The position numbers and the translations under genes are program-made. This document shows, in pieces, positions 1-7,629 of a stretch of DNA of 64,000 bases (position 1 is its first letter; each line of letters opens with the position of its first letter). This stretch comes from Thioclava sp. SK-1 (lineage in GTDB: Bacteria; Pseudomonadota; Alphaproteobacteria; Rhodobacterales; Rhodobacteraceae). The notes under the pieces are model-generated. The model searched no databases and was not told the DNA's origin. It worked only from the letters and a program-made list of their open reading frames with translations. The stretch is taken from the NCBI RefSeq assembly GCF_001705665.1, contig NZ_MDHA01000069.1, forward strand, positions 186,001-250,000. The letters are read 5' to 3'.

Positions 1-104
1 GATTTTTCATAGGCACCACCCCATGAGACGACAGTGACCTCTTTCGCGGCAGCGGCGGTTCCGACGGCGACAAGCGCGGTGGTCAGAATAATGGCTGTTT
101 TCAT
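1..104 (-). CDS. ABC transporter periplasmic substrate-binding protein (PotD-like), 5' part only
   Basis: Only the first 34 codons are inside the window; the rest lies beyond the left edge. The visible product has a signal peptide (a short basic start, a hydrophobic core, then Ala-rich residues ending around TAAAA). It is followed by EVTVVSWGGAYEKS, the first beta strand and WGG turn typical of spermidine/putrescine-type binding proteins. The ATG at 102-104 is preceded on the same strand by GGGAG as ribosome binding site. It lies 95 bases downstream of the transporter ATPase gene and is probably cotranscribed with it. The mature protein would deliver its ligand to the membrane permease in the periplasm. 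Polyamines are the likely ligand class, but the binding pocket is not visible. Confidence 0.75.
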   Translation of the reverse strand, partial: MKTAIILTTALVAVGTAAAAKEVTVVSWGGAYEK

Positions 105-199
105 TTTATACTCCCAGTTATCTTTCGAACTTTGTGTTCGTTTTGACCGCAGTTTGCGGCATTCCGGGCGCGAACACCGTCGCGCCCATGAAATTCAAA

Positions 200-1312
200 T
201 TATGCAATTGGCTCCAGCGCACGGGCGTCCGCGGGGTTCCAACCGATCTTAATCTTAGATCCTTTCGGCATCATTTTCGCGCCCAATGTATTTCGTGTTT
301 TCACAACGAAACCTTCGGTCCCGGCAACGCGCAAAACGGTGCGATATATATCGCCCATATAGACGACCTCGATCACTTCGGCGTCAATCAAATGCCAATT
401 TGGCTCCATGCGGTCGGGATCGAATTCCACCCGCTCTGGCCGGATGGAAACCAGCGTCTCCTGACCCGCGTGGCGCACATTTACCGGCGTCGCCTCGATC
501 AGCTCGCCCGACGCCAGACGCACGGTGCAAGTGTCAGCCGCCGCATCCAACGTTTCGACCTTGCCCGCCAGTTTGTTGTTTTCACCGATGAACTGCGCGA
601 CGAAGCTGTTTTTGGGCCTTTCATACAGCTCATCTGGTGGTGCAAGCTGTTGAATGCGGCCATCGTTAAACACCGCCACGCGGTCCGACATGGTCAGCGC
701 TTCGCCCTGATCATGCGTTACATAGACCACTGTGATGCCAAGCCGTTCATGCAACGCTTTGATTTCAAACTGCATATGCTCACGCAGCTGTTTATCAAGC
801 GCGCCAAGCGGCTCATCCATCAGCACCAATTCCGGATCAAAGCAAAGGGCACGGGCCAAAGCGATCCGCTGCTGCTGACCGCCGGACAATTGCGCAGGCC
901 GGCGGCTGGCAAAACTGCCCATCTGGACCATATCCAGCGCGCGCATCACCTTCTTCTCGCGTTCGGCCTTGCCGATACCGCGCACCTCCAGCGGGAAAGC
1001 AAGGTTCTCCCCCACTGTCATATGCGGAAACAGCGCATAGTTTTGAAATACCATACCAATGCCACGCTTATGCGGCGGCACCATGTTGATATTCGTTCCA
1101 TTCAGCAGAATTTCGCCATGCGTCGCGGTTTCAAAACCCGCCAACATCATCAGGCATGTCGTCTTACCGGACCCAGATGGGCCAAGCATCGTCAGAAATT
1201 CGCCCTTGCCAATCGAAAGGTTGAGGTCCTTAACGACCAGAGTTTCGCCGTCGTAGCTTTTCTGCACGCGATCGAAGGCGACAAAACTGTCGCCATTATT
1301 AGAATCACTCAA
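200..1312 (-). CDS. ABC transporter ATP-binding protein, PotA/polyamine type
   Basis: The 370-residue product is the cytoplasmic ATPase of an importer. Walker A GPSGSGKT is at residues 44-51, signature LSGGQQQR at 142-149, Walker B LVLMDEPLG at 162-170 and the switch His at 200. Residues about 280-365 form a TOBE-type regulatory domain, as in PotA, FbpC and UgpC. The length is normal. The start appears to be TTG at 1312: a GGGAG ribosome binding site sits just upstream and no better-placed ATG begins the conserved region. The binding-protein gene follows at 104, so these are the first genes of a transporter operon running off the left edge. The PotA assignment rests on overall resemblance and the PotD-like neighbour; other compatible solutes cannot be excluded. 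Confidence 0.85.
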   Translation of the reverse strand: MSDSNNGDSFVAFDRVQKSYDGETLVVKDLNLSIGKGEFLTMLGPSGSGKTTCLMMLAGFETATHGEILLNGTNINMVPPHKRGIGMVFQNYALFPHMTVGENLAFPLEVRGIGKAEREKKVMRALDMVQMGSFASRRPAQLSGGQQQRIALARALCFDPELVLMDEPLGALDKQLREHMQFEIKALHERLGITVVYVTHDQGEALTMSDRVAVFNDGRIQQLAPPDELYERPKNSFVAQFIGENNKLAGKVETLDAAADTCTVRLASGELIEATPVNVRHAGQETLVSIRPERVEFDPDRMEPNWHLIDAEVIEVVYMGDIYRTVLRVAGTEGFVVKTRNTLGAKMMPKGSKIKIGWNPADARALEPIA

Positions 1313-1408
1313 ATCGGGCTCCCTGTCGATCTTTTTTGTTCGTTCGTTCCCGTAGGTGTCGACTAAACCAAGCGACCGTCAGAATTTCAACCCTTTGTGA
1401 CAAATGCC

Positions 1409-4400
1409 CTAAGATAGACGATCCAAACCGTACATTTCGTCCTTAGACGCGTTGAAAAGCGCCAATTCACGCATCTTACGCGACCACTTCGAACAGCTGG
1501 AATGATCGATTTGACGGCGCCGCAAAACCGGAAGAATGCGTGCACCATAGCCCGTCTCAACCGGAGCGAGCCCCAAAAGGCCCGCTGACAAATGTGGTTG
1601 ATTCGTCAGGATCGACTGCCGATTCGCCAAATCCATCGCAGCGAAGCCATTGGGCCCCGGCCAAAAGCTCTCAACCCACAGCCCATTTGCACAGATCAGG
1701 TCATGCCGCGGCAGCAAAATATGGTGGTAGGTGCAGCCACGTTTGCCACGCATGATCCGCGCCCCGCGCCACTCGGATTGCCCCAAATGACGCGCACGCG
1801 CCAAGCCGCCATTCATACCATCGGGCACATAAATCCCGTGCTGGCCCGACACATGCAGCGCATGCGGCTGGCCAAATACCCCTGCGGCAATTTGGACCGG
1901 AAGCAATCTGGGATCCGCCTGCATCTGCGCATGGCTGATATGGCGGGAGCCCGTCCAGATCACAGGCACCGGCGGACCATCCCGTCTGCAAATATAATCC
2001 CCAATTTGCAATGTTTCGACACAACGCGGGCCTGTCGGCGTCTTGACCATCGTGCCGGCCACAAGGCAAGGAATGCCCACGGAATGCAGCTGTGGTGCGG
2101 TGGACACCTGGCCGGGGCTGACGCCTTGTAACGTCACTTGCTCCCCATTTGGGAAGCTCAGAACAGCGTTACCGAAGCCGTCATCGGTTACGACAACATC
2201 CCATGCATTGACGGGATTGCCATCGGCATCGGTCAGATCGGCCACATCCAATTGGTCAATCGTCAACCCCGACCCGGCATCGGTCATATCAAAGTCGGTG
2301 ACGATATCGCTGCCATCACCGTCGTTCAGATCAACCCTATCGGCACCGCTGCCGGTGGTGATACTGTCATTGCCCGAACCACCGGAGATCACATCATCGC
2401 CGGACCCGCCGAAGATCGTGTCATCTCCTGCATCGCCATGCAGGGTATCGGCACCTAGGCCGCCATAGATTACATCATTATCATCGCCGCCGAAAATAAG
2501 GTCGTCGCCGCCTTCCCCATGTAGGGAATCCGAACCGCTGCCGCCTGTGATCGTGTCCGCACCACCGCCAGTAAAGATGGTATCATTTCCCGCCCCACCA
2601 TCGACCGAGCTGCGATAATCATCGGCCATATTGCCTGCGTAATCATCGATCAGGTCGTTGCCATCGCCACCCGACACCGTGTCATTGCCGAAGCCTGAAT
2701 AGATAGTGTCGTCACCCGCGCCACCTTCGATACTGTCATCACCATCACCAGAAACGATGTTATCACTCTGGGCAGAACCGGTGATCGTATTCGCCCCGTC
2801 GCCCGCATCAATGGTGACACCATTGCTGGCGCCGGATGCATCAAACGTATCCGCAAAGCTGGTGCCTTGGACGGATTCAATTTCCCAGAAGTTATGGGTT
2901 GTTGTTCCACCATCATAGGTGAAAGATCCAGTTTCCCATCCGGTCCATGTCATTGACACAGGGCCGCCCGACAGCTCGATCACGTCCCAATCCGTGCCTC
3001 CTTCGCCGCCGTAAATGTTGGCGACCCCGTCCGTGTTAGACACAAGGAACGTGTCGGCATCATTGTCACCGATCAAAGTGTTTTGGCCGGCGCCCCCCGT
3101 CAGGGTATCATTTCCATCAGCCCCTTCCAGCGTGTCATTGCCATCGCCACCTGACAGATAGTCATCGCCGCCTGCGCCCCACAACGTGTCATCGCCTGCG
3201 CCACCATAAAGCGTATCCGCACCGGACCCGCCGCCGACAGTGTCATCCCCCCCGCCCATATCGGCATAGAATCCAGAGCCATCCGCAGCCCCATCGACAG
3301 AATCACCTTGGTTTGACCCGGTGATGGCTTCAATATTGTCGAATGTACCGCTGTTGCCGCCGCCACTGAACGTGCCGTCTTCAGATCCCGTGAACACAAC
3401 CGTGACGCCCGATTGGGTATAATAGCTAAAATCAAGCGTATCGTTGTCACTGCCGGTGGTGGTGGTGCCACCGCCAAAAACCGTATCAATTCCCCAATTA
3501 TCACTGAAATAGAATGTATCAGCATCGGCACCGCCATCCAGGCTGTCATTACCCGCGCCACCGGCCAAAGTGTCATTGCCATCGCCGCCATAGATCGTGT
3601 CGTCGCCATCGTCCCCGACAAGCTGATCGTCACCACCATCGCCGTAGATCAGGTCATTGCCTGCCCCGCCCCAAATGGTGTCATTCCCATCGCCACCATA
3701 CAGGGTGTCATTGCCATTTTCACCATGCAGCAGGTCGTTGCCACTACCGCCATAAACAAGGTCATCCCCCCCGCCGGCATAGATCGTATCGTTCCCCGCC
3801 CCGCCATCGAGCGTATCATTGTAATCCCACCAGCCACCGGAGATATCGTCGATATAGTCATCGCCATCGCCGCCGCTAACGGAATCACCGTCCAGAGAGG
3901 TCGCGCCACCTTCGCCGTATAACAGCGTGTCATTGCCAGAGCCGCCATCAATCGTATCGGCCCCCTGGCCGGACTCGATCGTATCATCGCCTGCTCCGCC
4001 ATAGAGCGAATCACCAGAGCTGCCGCCCCTGATCGAACTGCTGCTGGACTGCGAATAGGTGTTGCTGGACAACGATGAATAGGCGACGGGGGCCGCGTTG
4101 CTAGAGCTTGGGGCAGAAAACACCATCCCGGGCTGTAACGGGCTGGTAGAGATAAAACCGACCGGTGTCCCATCAATTTCAATAGAATACAGCGTCTGCG
4201 GGTTGCCGTATTCATCCGTATAGTTCCAGCTGTCTTCGACATAGCCACGGCCACTACCAACCGGATTTCCCGCGCCATCGGTGACAGATATGTTTTGATT
4301 GCTATCGTTGCCGACTTCGTTGGAATCACCGTCAAAATTGCCGTCATCATCGGTGATATTGAACGTATATCCATCGGTTGCAGAATCCCAATTGGGATCC

Positions 4401-4471
4401 AGCATATAGTTTGACCCGCCTGCCGATTGAAAGGCGCTTGGGCCGTACCCGATGAAAGTATAATTTGCCAT
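1409..4471 (-). CDS. RTX repeat protein with C-terminal Hint domain, likely secreted by type I secretion
   Basis: The 1020-residue protein has no Sec signal peptide. Residues 1-145 form an acidic, Ser/Asn-rich N-terminal region. Three blocks of calcium-binding nonapeptides (GGxGxDxxx) follow at about 148-330, 400-485 and 565-715, separated by non-repeat beta regions. Residues 802-1020 form a Hint_2-like (hedgehog/intein-fold) domain. It begins with Cys802 in IPCLVAGTMVKTPTG and contains the HHILLPRHDLICANG segment usual in Rhodobacterales Hint proteins. Such proteins are normally exported by type I secretion and fold on binding calcium outside the cell; the Hint domain may self-cleave. No HlyB/HlyD/TolC genes are in the window. 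The ATG at 4471 has a poor ribosome binding site. A CtrA-like site lies about 83 bases upstream. Confidence 0.88.
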   Translation of the reverse strand: MANYTFIGYGPSAFQSAGGSNYMLDPNWDSATDGYTFNITDDDGNFDGDSNEVGNDSNQNISVTDGAGNPVGSGRGYVEDSWNYTDEYGNPQTLYSIEIDGTPVGFISTSPLQPGMVFSAPSSSNAAPVAYSSLSSNTYSQSSSSSIRGGSSGDSLYGGAGDDTIESGQGADTIDGGSGNDTLLYGEGGATSLDGDSVSGGDGDDYIDDISGGWWDYNDTLDGGAGNDTIYAGGGDDLVYGGSGNDLLHGENGNDTLYGGDGNDTIWGGAGNDLIYGDGGDDQLVGDDGDDTIYGGDGNDTLAGGAGNDSLDGGADADTFYFSDNWGIDTVFGGGTTTTGSDNDTLDFSYYTQSGVTVVFTGSEDGTFSGGGNSGTFDNIEAITGSNQGDSVDGAADGSGFYADMGGGDDTVGGGSGADTLYGGAGDDTLWGAGGDDYLSGGDGNDTLEGADGNDTLTGGAGQNTLIGDNDADTFLVSNTDGVANIYGGEGGTDWDVIELSGGPVSMTWTGWETGSFTYDGGTTTHNFWEIESVQGTSFADTFDASGASNGVTIDAGDGANTITGSAQSDNIVSGDGDDSIEGGAGDDTIYSGFGNDTVSGGDGNDLIDDYAGNMADDYRSSVDGGAGNDTIFTGGGADTITGGSGSDSLHGEGGDDLIFGGDDNDVIYGGLGADTLHGDAGDDTIFGGSGDDVISGGSGNDSITTGSGADRVDLNDGDGSDIVTDFDMTDAGSGLTIDQLDVADLTDADGNPVNAWDVVVTDDGFGNAVLSFPNGEQVTLQGVSPGQVSTAPQLHSVGIPCLVAGTMVKTPTGPRCVETLQIGDYICRRDGPPVPVIWTGSRHISHAQMQADPRLLPVQIAAGVFGQPHALHVSGQHGIYVPDGMNGGLARARHLGQSEWRGARIMRGKRGCTYHHILLPRHDLICANGLWVESFWPGPNGFAAMDLANRQSILTNQPHLSAGLLGLAPVETGYGARILPVLRRRQIDHSSCSKWSRKMRELALFNASKDEMYGLDRLS
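2327..4030 (-). repeat. RTX-coding tandem DNA repeats
   Basis: This part of the RTX/Hint gene is built from many imperfect 27-base units encoding GGxGxDxxx nonapeptides, in three blocks of about 3482-4030, 3017-3274 and 2327-2779. The units differ at synonymous positions, so they are old repeats kept by protein selection rather than a recent expansion. Confidence 0.85.
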
Positions 4472-4553
4472 TTCAATTGGTCCGGCGAGCGGACGCTACT
4501 CCAAACAAGAAGACACTACGGGCTGAGTGTTCACAAAATGTTCGAACATAGCG

Positions 4554-4568
4554 TTAACATTGGCCTAA
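4554..4568. promoter_or_regulatory. CtrA-like site (TTAA-N7-CTAA) upstream of the RTX/Hint gene
   Basis: Read toward the RTX gene, the sequence is TTAG-N7-TTAAC, one mismatch from the alphaproteobacterial CtrA consensus TTAA-N7-TTAAC. It lies about 83 bases upstream of the start at 4471, a usual position for a promoter-bound regulator. The assignment is by pattern only. Confidence 0.35.
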
Positions 4569-4632
4569 AGCGCTGCATCACGCAGGGGCAATTCGGGGGG
4601 CCGGGGCGTTCAGGCTACTACAAGGGCCTTAA

Positions 4633-4905
4633 TCAATCAAAAATAAGCTTGCCAATCGCCAAAACGATCAAGGATCCCACAATAGCCGCGCTGACCATAA
4701 GTGCTGCGCCACCAGCGGCCAAAGCACCAACGCCCAGGGCCGCAATTAAAAACGGTATCGCCACCGCGCCCAAAATGCCGATGGCGATATATCTCATACG
4801 GTGATTGCGCCCGGCCACAAGGCTGGCAATCCATCCCGCCAAAGCGCCACTGATGACCAAGGCTGCCAGCCCCAGAATACCCAGCGTAGCCACAAGATTT
4901 TCCAT
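4633..4905 (-). CDS. Small membrane protein, possibly GlsB/YeaQ-like
   Basis: The 90-residue hydrophobic protein has about three membrane segments rich in Gly, Ala and Ile, with a short basic loop GRNHRMR near residue 33. The pattern GALAGWIASLVAG followed by GILGAVAIPFLIAALG resembles the GlsB/YeaQ (transglycosylase-associated, general stress) family, but the match is loose. I choose ATG at 4905 rather than GTG at 4917 because GGAGAG lies five bases before the ATG. It is transcribed divergently from the outer membrane protein gene at 5036. The function is not established. Confidence 0.65.
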   Translation of the reverse strand: MENLVATLGILGLAALVISGALAGWIASLVAGRNHRMRYIAIGILGAVAIPFLIAALGVGALAAGGAALMVSAAIVGSLIVLAIGKLIFD

Positions 4906-4976
4906 TACACTCTCCACTTCTTCTGATCACACAACGCATCACGCCCGCGTGAGTTCCGCACCGCTGCAAGAAATAA

Positions 4977-4993
4977 AACAACCCAAGGTTGTT
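4977..4993. promoter_or_regulatory. Small inverted repeat between divergent genes
   Basis: AACAACC and GGTTGTT form a perfect 7-bp inverted repeat with a 3-base loop. It lies 43 bases before the start of the gene at 5036 and 72 bases before the divergent gene at 4905. As it sits between two starts it is more likely an operator or a leader hairpin than a terminator. Confidence 0.3.
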
Positions 4994-5035
4994 CTTTGCG
5001 TTCAAAAAGTCGCAAATTCCTGTCACACTCCGGCA

Positions 5036-5779
5036 ATGACACAGATAGTATTGCGGCTAGTCTTCTTATTCTGCGCTTTGATGGGGGCCACGGCACCGCA
5101 AGCCGGACCTTGGGCACGGGGGGCGGGAAATGTATTTGCCTCAATCAGCCACGATGCAGGATTGGACCACGATCCAACCGGCTGGCACAGTATCTATCTG
5201 GAATATGGACTAAGCGACGCAACCACCGCACTTTTTGATATCGGCAGTGATGGCGATCACAAACGTGATCTTTTGGCGATTTTACAGCGCCAATTCCCCC
5301 TGAGCGATGATTGGGGCGTCGCAAGTTGGCAGATCGGCCTAGGGGCGCGCAGCCAGAATGGCGATACATCGCCGCTGATCAAGTTGGGCGCCAATTGGGG
5401 GCGTGGATATAGCACGCATTGGGCAGCGCCCCTACCGCGCTCTGGATGGATCAGCGCCGAAGCTGCCCTATTTGCATCCAGCTACATCACATATGAAGCG
5501 CAGATGGACGATGATCTGTTGCGATACACTCAATACCTGGTGCTGGAACTACAGGGCAAATTGGATCTGACTGCCGGGCTGACACTGTCAGACCGATTAA
5601 AATGGATCAATCAACTGCAACTGTTCAAAGCGGATGAAACGCCGCTATCTGCAGATCTTTCATCGACGCTTGCGTTCGGGCTGGGCACCACGCCGCTGAC
5701 CTTGGAAACCGGCGTGATCACCCCAGTGGCAGGCGGCGGTCAGACCCGCGCGAAACTTGCACTTTGGATCAGCTTTTAA
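5036..5779 (+). CDS. Predicted outer membrane beta-barrel or secreted protein of unknown function
   Basis: The 247-residue product begins with a clear signal peptide (hydrophobic VLRLVFLFCALMGA, cleavage likely after APQAG). The rest is a series of alternating polar and hydrophobic strands with many Gly, Trp and Tyr residues, and it ends in ALWISF with a terminal Phe. A terminal aromatic residue is the usual assembly signal of outer membrane barrels. The ATG at 5036 is chosen because the signal peptide starts there; an upstream in-frame extension to 4805 runs across the neighbouring gene and is not protein-like. I do not recognise a named family; homologues would probably be annotated as hypothetical. 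Confidence 0.75.
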   Translation: MTQIVLRLVFLFCALMGATAPQAGPWARGAGNVFASISHDAGLDHDPTGWHSIYLEYGLSDATTALFDIGSDGDHKRDLLAILQRQFPLSDDWGVASWQIGLGARSQNGDTSPLIKLGANWGRGYSTHWAAPLPRSGWISAEAALFASSYITYEAQMDDDLLRYTQYLVLELQGKLDLTAGLTLSDRLKWINQLQLFKADETPLSADLSSTLAFGLGTTPLTLETGVITPVAGGGQTRAKLALWISF

Positions 5780-5832
5780 CATGATACTCACCAATAGTAG
5801 ACGTCCTGGCTCGCAATGCCTATCGTGCGGCG

Positions 5833-6312
5833 ATGACCACGATTGCCCTGATCCTTGGTGCGGCGGTCTGGCCCGGCGGCCAGCCCTCCCCCGCGCTACA
5901 GCGCCGCATTGACGCCGCGCTGGCGCTTTGGCACCAAACATCAGTGGATGTTATCATCTGCTGCGGTGGATGGGGGGTGCATGGCCCGGCAGAGGCGCAG
6001 GTTATCGCTCAAAGCCTGATCCAGGCCGGAGTGCCATGCGCTGCAGTGCTGGAAGAAGATCGCTCAACCAATACGGTCAGCAATATCGTCAATGCGCTGG
6101 AGATATGCCCGCAGTTACGTCAGGCTCATGGAATCTTGGTCACGGATCGTTACCACAGCTTTCGCGCCAGGTTGATCGCCCGCAGATTGGGTCTGCGCGT
6201 CACATGCTGTTGCCCGCCCGAACATCTGCTACGGCGCAAAACCCTGATCTTTGCTCGGCTGCGCGAATGTGCCGCCCTGATCAAAACCGGCTGGTGGATG
6301 CTGCGTTACTGA
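5833..6312 (+). CDS. YdcF family (DUF218) protein
   Basis: The 159-residue protein has the DUF218 fold signature: an N-terminal ILGAAVWPGGQPSPALQRRIDAA, an acidic EDRSTNTVSNI motif at about residues 74-84 and VTDRYHSFRARLIAR at about 105-119. These correspond to the conserved D/E-x-S-xNT and TxxxHxxR stretches of YdcF/SanA-like proteins. Family members act around envelope biogenesis or bind nucleotide cofactors; the reaction is not known. Unlike many relatives it has no N-terminal membrane anchor. Its last seven bases overlap the end of the convergent parA-like gene. Confidence 0.8.
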   Translation: MTTIALILGAAVWPGGQPSPALQRRIDAALALWHQTSVDVIICCGGWGVHGPAEAQVIAQSLIQAGVPCAAVLEEDRSTNTVSNIVNALEICPQLRQAHGILVTDRYHSFRARLIARRLGLRVTCCCPPEHLLRRKTLIFARLRECAALIKTGWWMLRY

Positions 6313-6935
6313 TCAAACAGAACCGCCATCAGCGCCTCGATCTCATCATGGGCCGGGCTTCTGCGGGCTTCAATGGCCCCAAGGCCCTGCCCCAACGTCT
6401 CGGCGTAGATCACACGGTTGCTTAGGGAAGGTGCCAGAATCTCCACCCCCAAGCCGGAGGCAGCCTGCGCCACCTCTGCCGCCAATCGGGTGCCTTTTTT
6501 GACCCGGTTGAACACCACTTTGGGTGCCTTTCCTGCGCGGGTCGCCAAATCAATCACACCCTCTGTTGCCCAAAGGTCAACATGGCTGTCGGCAATGGGG
6601 ATCAGCACCTCATCCGCCTCGCGCAGTGCCGGGCGCAGATCACTGTCCACCTTTGGCGGCGTGTCAATGATCACTACATCGGCCAGCCGGCCCAGCTTCT
6701 CACATTCATAGGACACACCCCATGCAGAGGCTGTCGAGAATTCTAACCCCGGATCTTCCATCCGTTCGCGCCGTGTCATGAACCAACGGCCCAACGATCC
6801 CTGCGGATCGGTATCGATCACCGCCACACGCACGCCGCGCGCGATCAGGCCGGTTGCCAGCGTTACGGCCAATGTCGTCTTCCCTGCACCGCCTTTTTGC
6901 TGCGCTACGGTAATCACCTTGGCCATATCACTCAT
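6306..6935 (-). CDS. Orphan ParA/MinD-type ATPase
   Basis: The 209-residue protein has the deviant Walker A KGGAGKTT at residues 14-21, with the signature Lys, then IDTDPQGS in the switch I region and VVIIDTPPKVD as Walker B. Such ATPases form ATP-dependent dimers that bind DNA or membrane and position plasmids, chromosomes or protein clusters. It has no N-terminal DNA-binding domain, and no parB or parS-like sites are seen nearby. It therefore resembles the orphan ParA proteins that position cytoplasmic clusters rather than a plasmid partition protein. ATG 6935 is used; Met4 (6926) is also possible because GGGGAA lies just upstream of both. Confidence 0.85.
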   Translation of the reverse strand: MSDMAKVITVAQQKGGAGKTTLAVTLATGLIARGVRVAVIDTDPQGSLGRWFMTRRERMEDPGLEFSTASAWGVSYECEKLGRLADVVIIDTPPKVDSDLRPALREADEVLIPIADSHVDLWATEGVIDLATRAGKAPKVVFNRVKKGTRLAAEVAQAASGLGVEILAPSLSNRVIYAETLGQGLGAIEARRSPAHDEIEALMAVLFDQ

Positions 6936-7036
6936 TTCCCCATTTGATCACAAGATCGCAGCACATCTGAGCGATAAAGTAAATGCGCAGCATGGCTTAG
7001 CCGGACCGTTCCGTCAATTTCACCCTTGCGGCACAA

Positions 7037-7067
7037 AAAAACCGAGACGCTTTCACGTCTCGGTTTT
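7037..7067 (-). terminator. Rho-independent terminator after the small secreted protein gene
   Basis: AAACCGAGACG and CGTCTCGGTTT form a long stem with a small loop, followed on the minus strand by a run of T residues (the A run at 7035-7041). It lies 26 bases after the stop of the gene at 7093. Confidence 0.85.
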
Positions 7068-7092
7068 CTTTGATCAAGGCTGTGGCCTTGGA

Positions 7093-7278
7093 TCAGTCTG
7101 CAGCAACGATGGCAACGCCAAGCAGCAACAGAACTGGAACCAAGATACCAGCGTTCGAGGACGAACCGCCTTCAACAACAACCGGCTCTGCTTCAACAAC
7201 AGGTGCGGTGTAACCACCAGCGAAAGCGGTCGAAGCCGAAAGGCCAGCCACGAGGGCGAGAGTAGCGATCTTTTTCAT
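7093..7278 (-). CDS. Tiny exported protein with C-terminal hydrophobic segment, unknown function
   Basis: The 61-residue product starts MKKIATLALVAG, a textbook signal peptide with likely cleavage after AFA. A short acidic Val/Glu-rich stretch and GGSSSNAG follow, and then a hydrophobic tail of about 17 residues (ILVPVLLLLGVAIVAAD). The ATG at 7278 is preferred because CGGAGATT lies six bases upstream. Small proteins of this layout are common in Rhodobacteraceae; I know of no verified function. It has its own strong terminator and a 350-base region upstream, so it is probably expressed alone. Confidence 0.75.
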   Translation of the reverse strand: MKKIATLALVAGLSASTAFAGGYTAPVVEAEPVVVEGGSSSNAGILVPVLLLLGVAIVAAD

Positions 7279-7629
7279 AGTAATCTCCGTCATTACCGTT
7301 GTGCCGCCCCCCAGGGCAGCATCGGATGCGAGATTTGCACACGGAATATTAATTGCAAAGGCTAAATCGTGAATATGGCAGTGCTCTCAGTGCTGAGTGT
7401 TGCAGTTTCGCAAGTGTTTCTAAAACCGATTTTGCGGCGCAGCGAACAAAACACGCCATTTCCGGCAAGGTCGCACATAGCCCCCTGAAATTAGGTCAAA
7501 AAAAATATATTTTCTATGGAACTTTTTACACCAGCTTCCCTTGGGTCGCGTAAAGCAATTCAAGGGACGAATCATCATCGTTTCGCCCTTTGAATACGTC
7601 CCAAGACACATACGACACGCCGCCGCGCT
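7279..7629. other. Intergenic region of about 350 bases without a firm gene
   Basis: This lies between the tiny secreted protein gene and znuB, both on the minus strand. It is AT-rich for the window, especially 7495-7520, as expected for promoters. An inverted repeat TTTGCA/TGCAAA (7334-7339 and 7354-7359) lies 55-80 bases upstream of the gene at 7278 and could be an operator. A 30-codon GTG-started reading frame at 7526-7618 directly follows znuB, but its coding status is unproven. Confidence 0.5.

Noticed and set aside
134-1366. A 410-codon open frame on the plus strand opposite the ABC transporter ATPase gene
   Set aside because: It is antisense to a gene with all ABC ATPase motifs; its composition is typical of an antisense frame.
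2327-4030. Repeats that might suggest a CRISPR array
   Set aside because: The repeats are contiguous, degenerate and in frame, and encode RTX nonapeptides; there are no spacers of uniform length.
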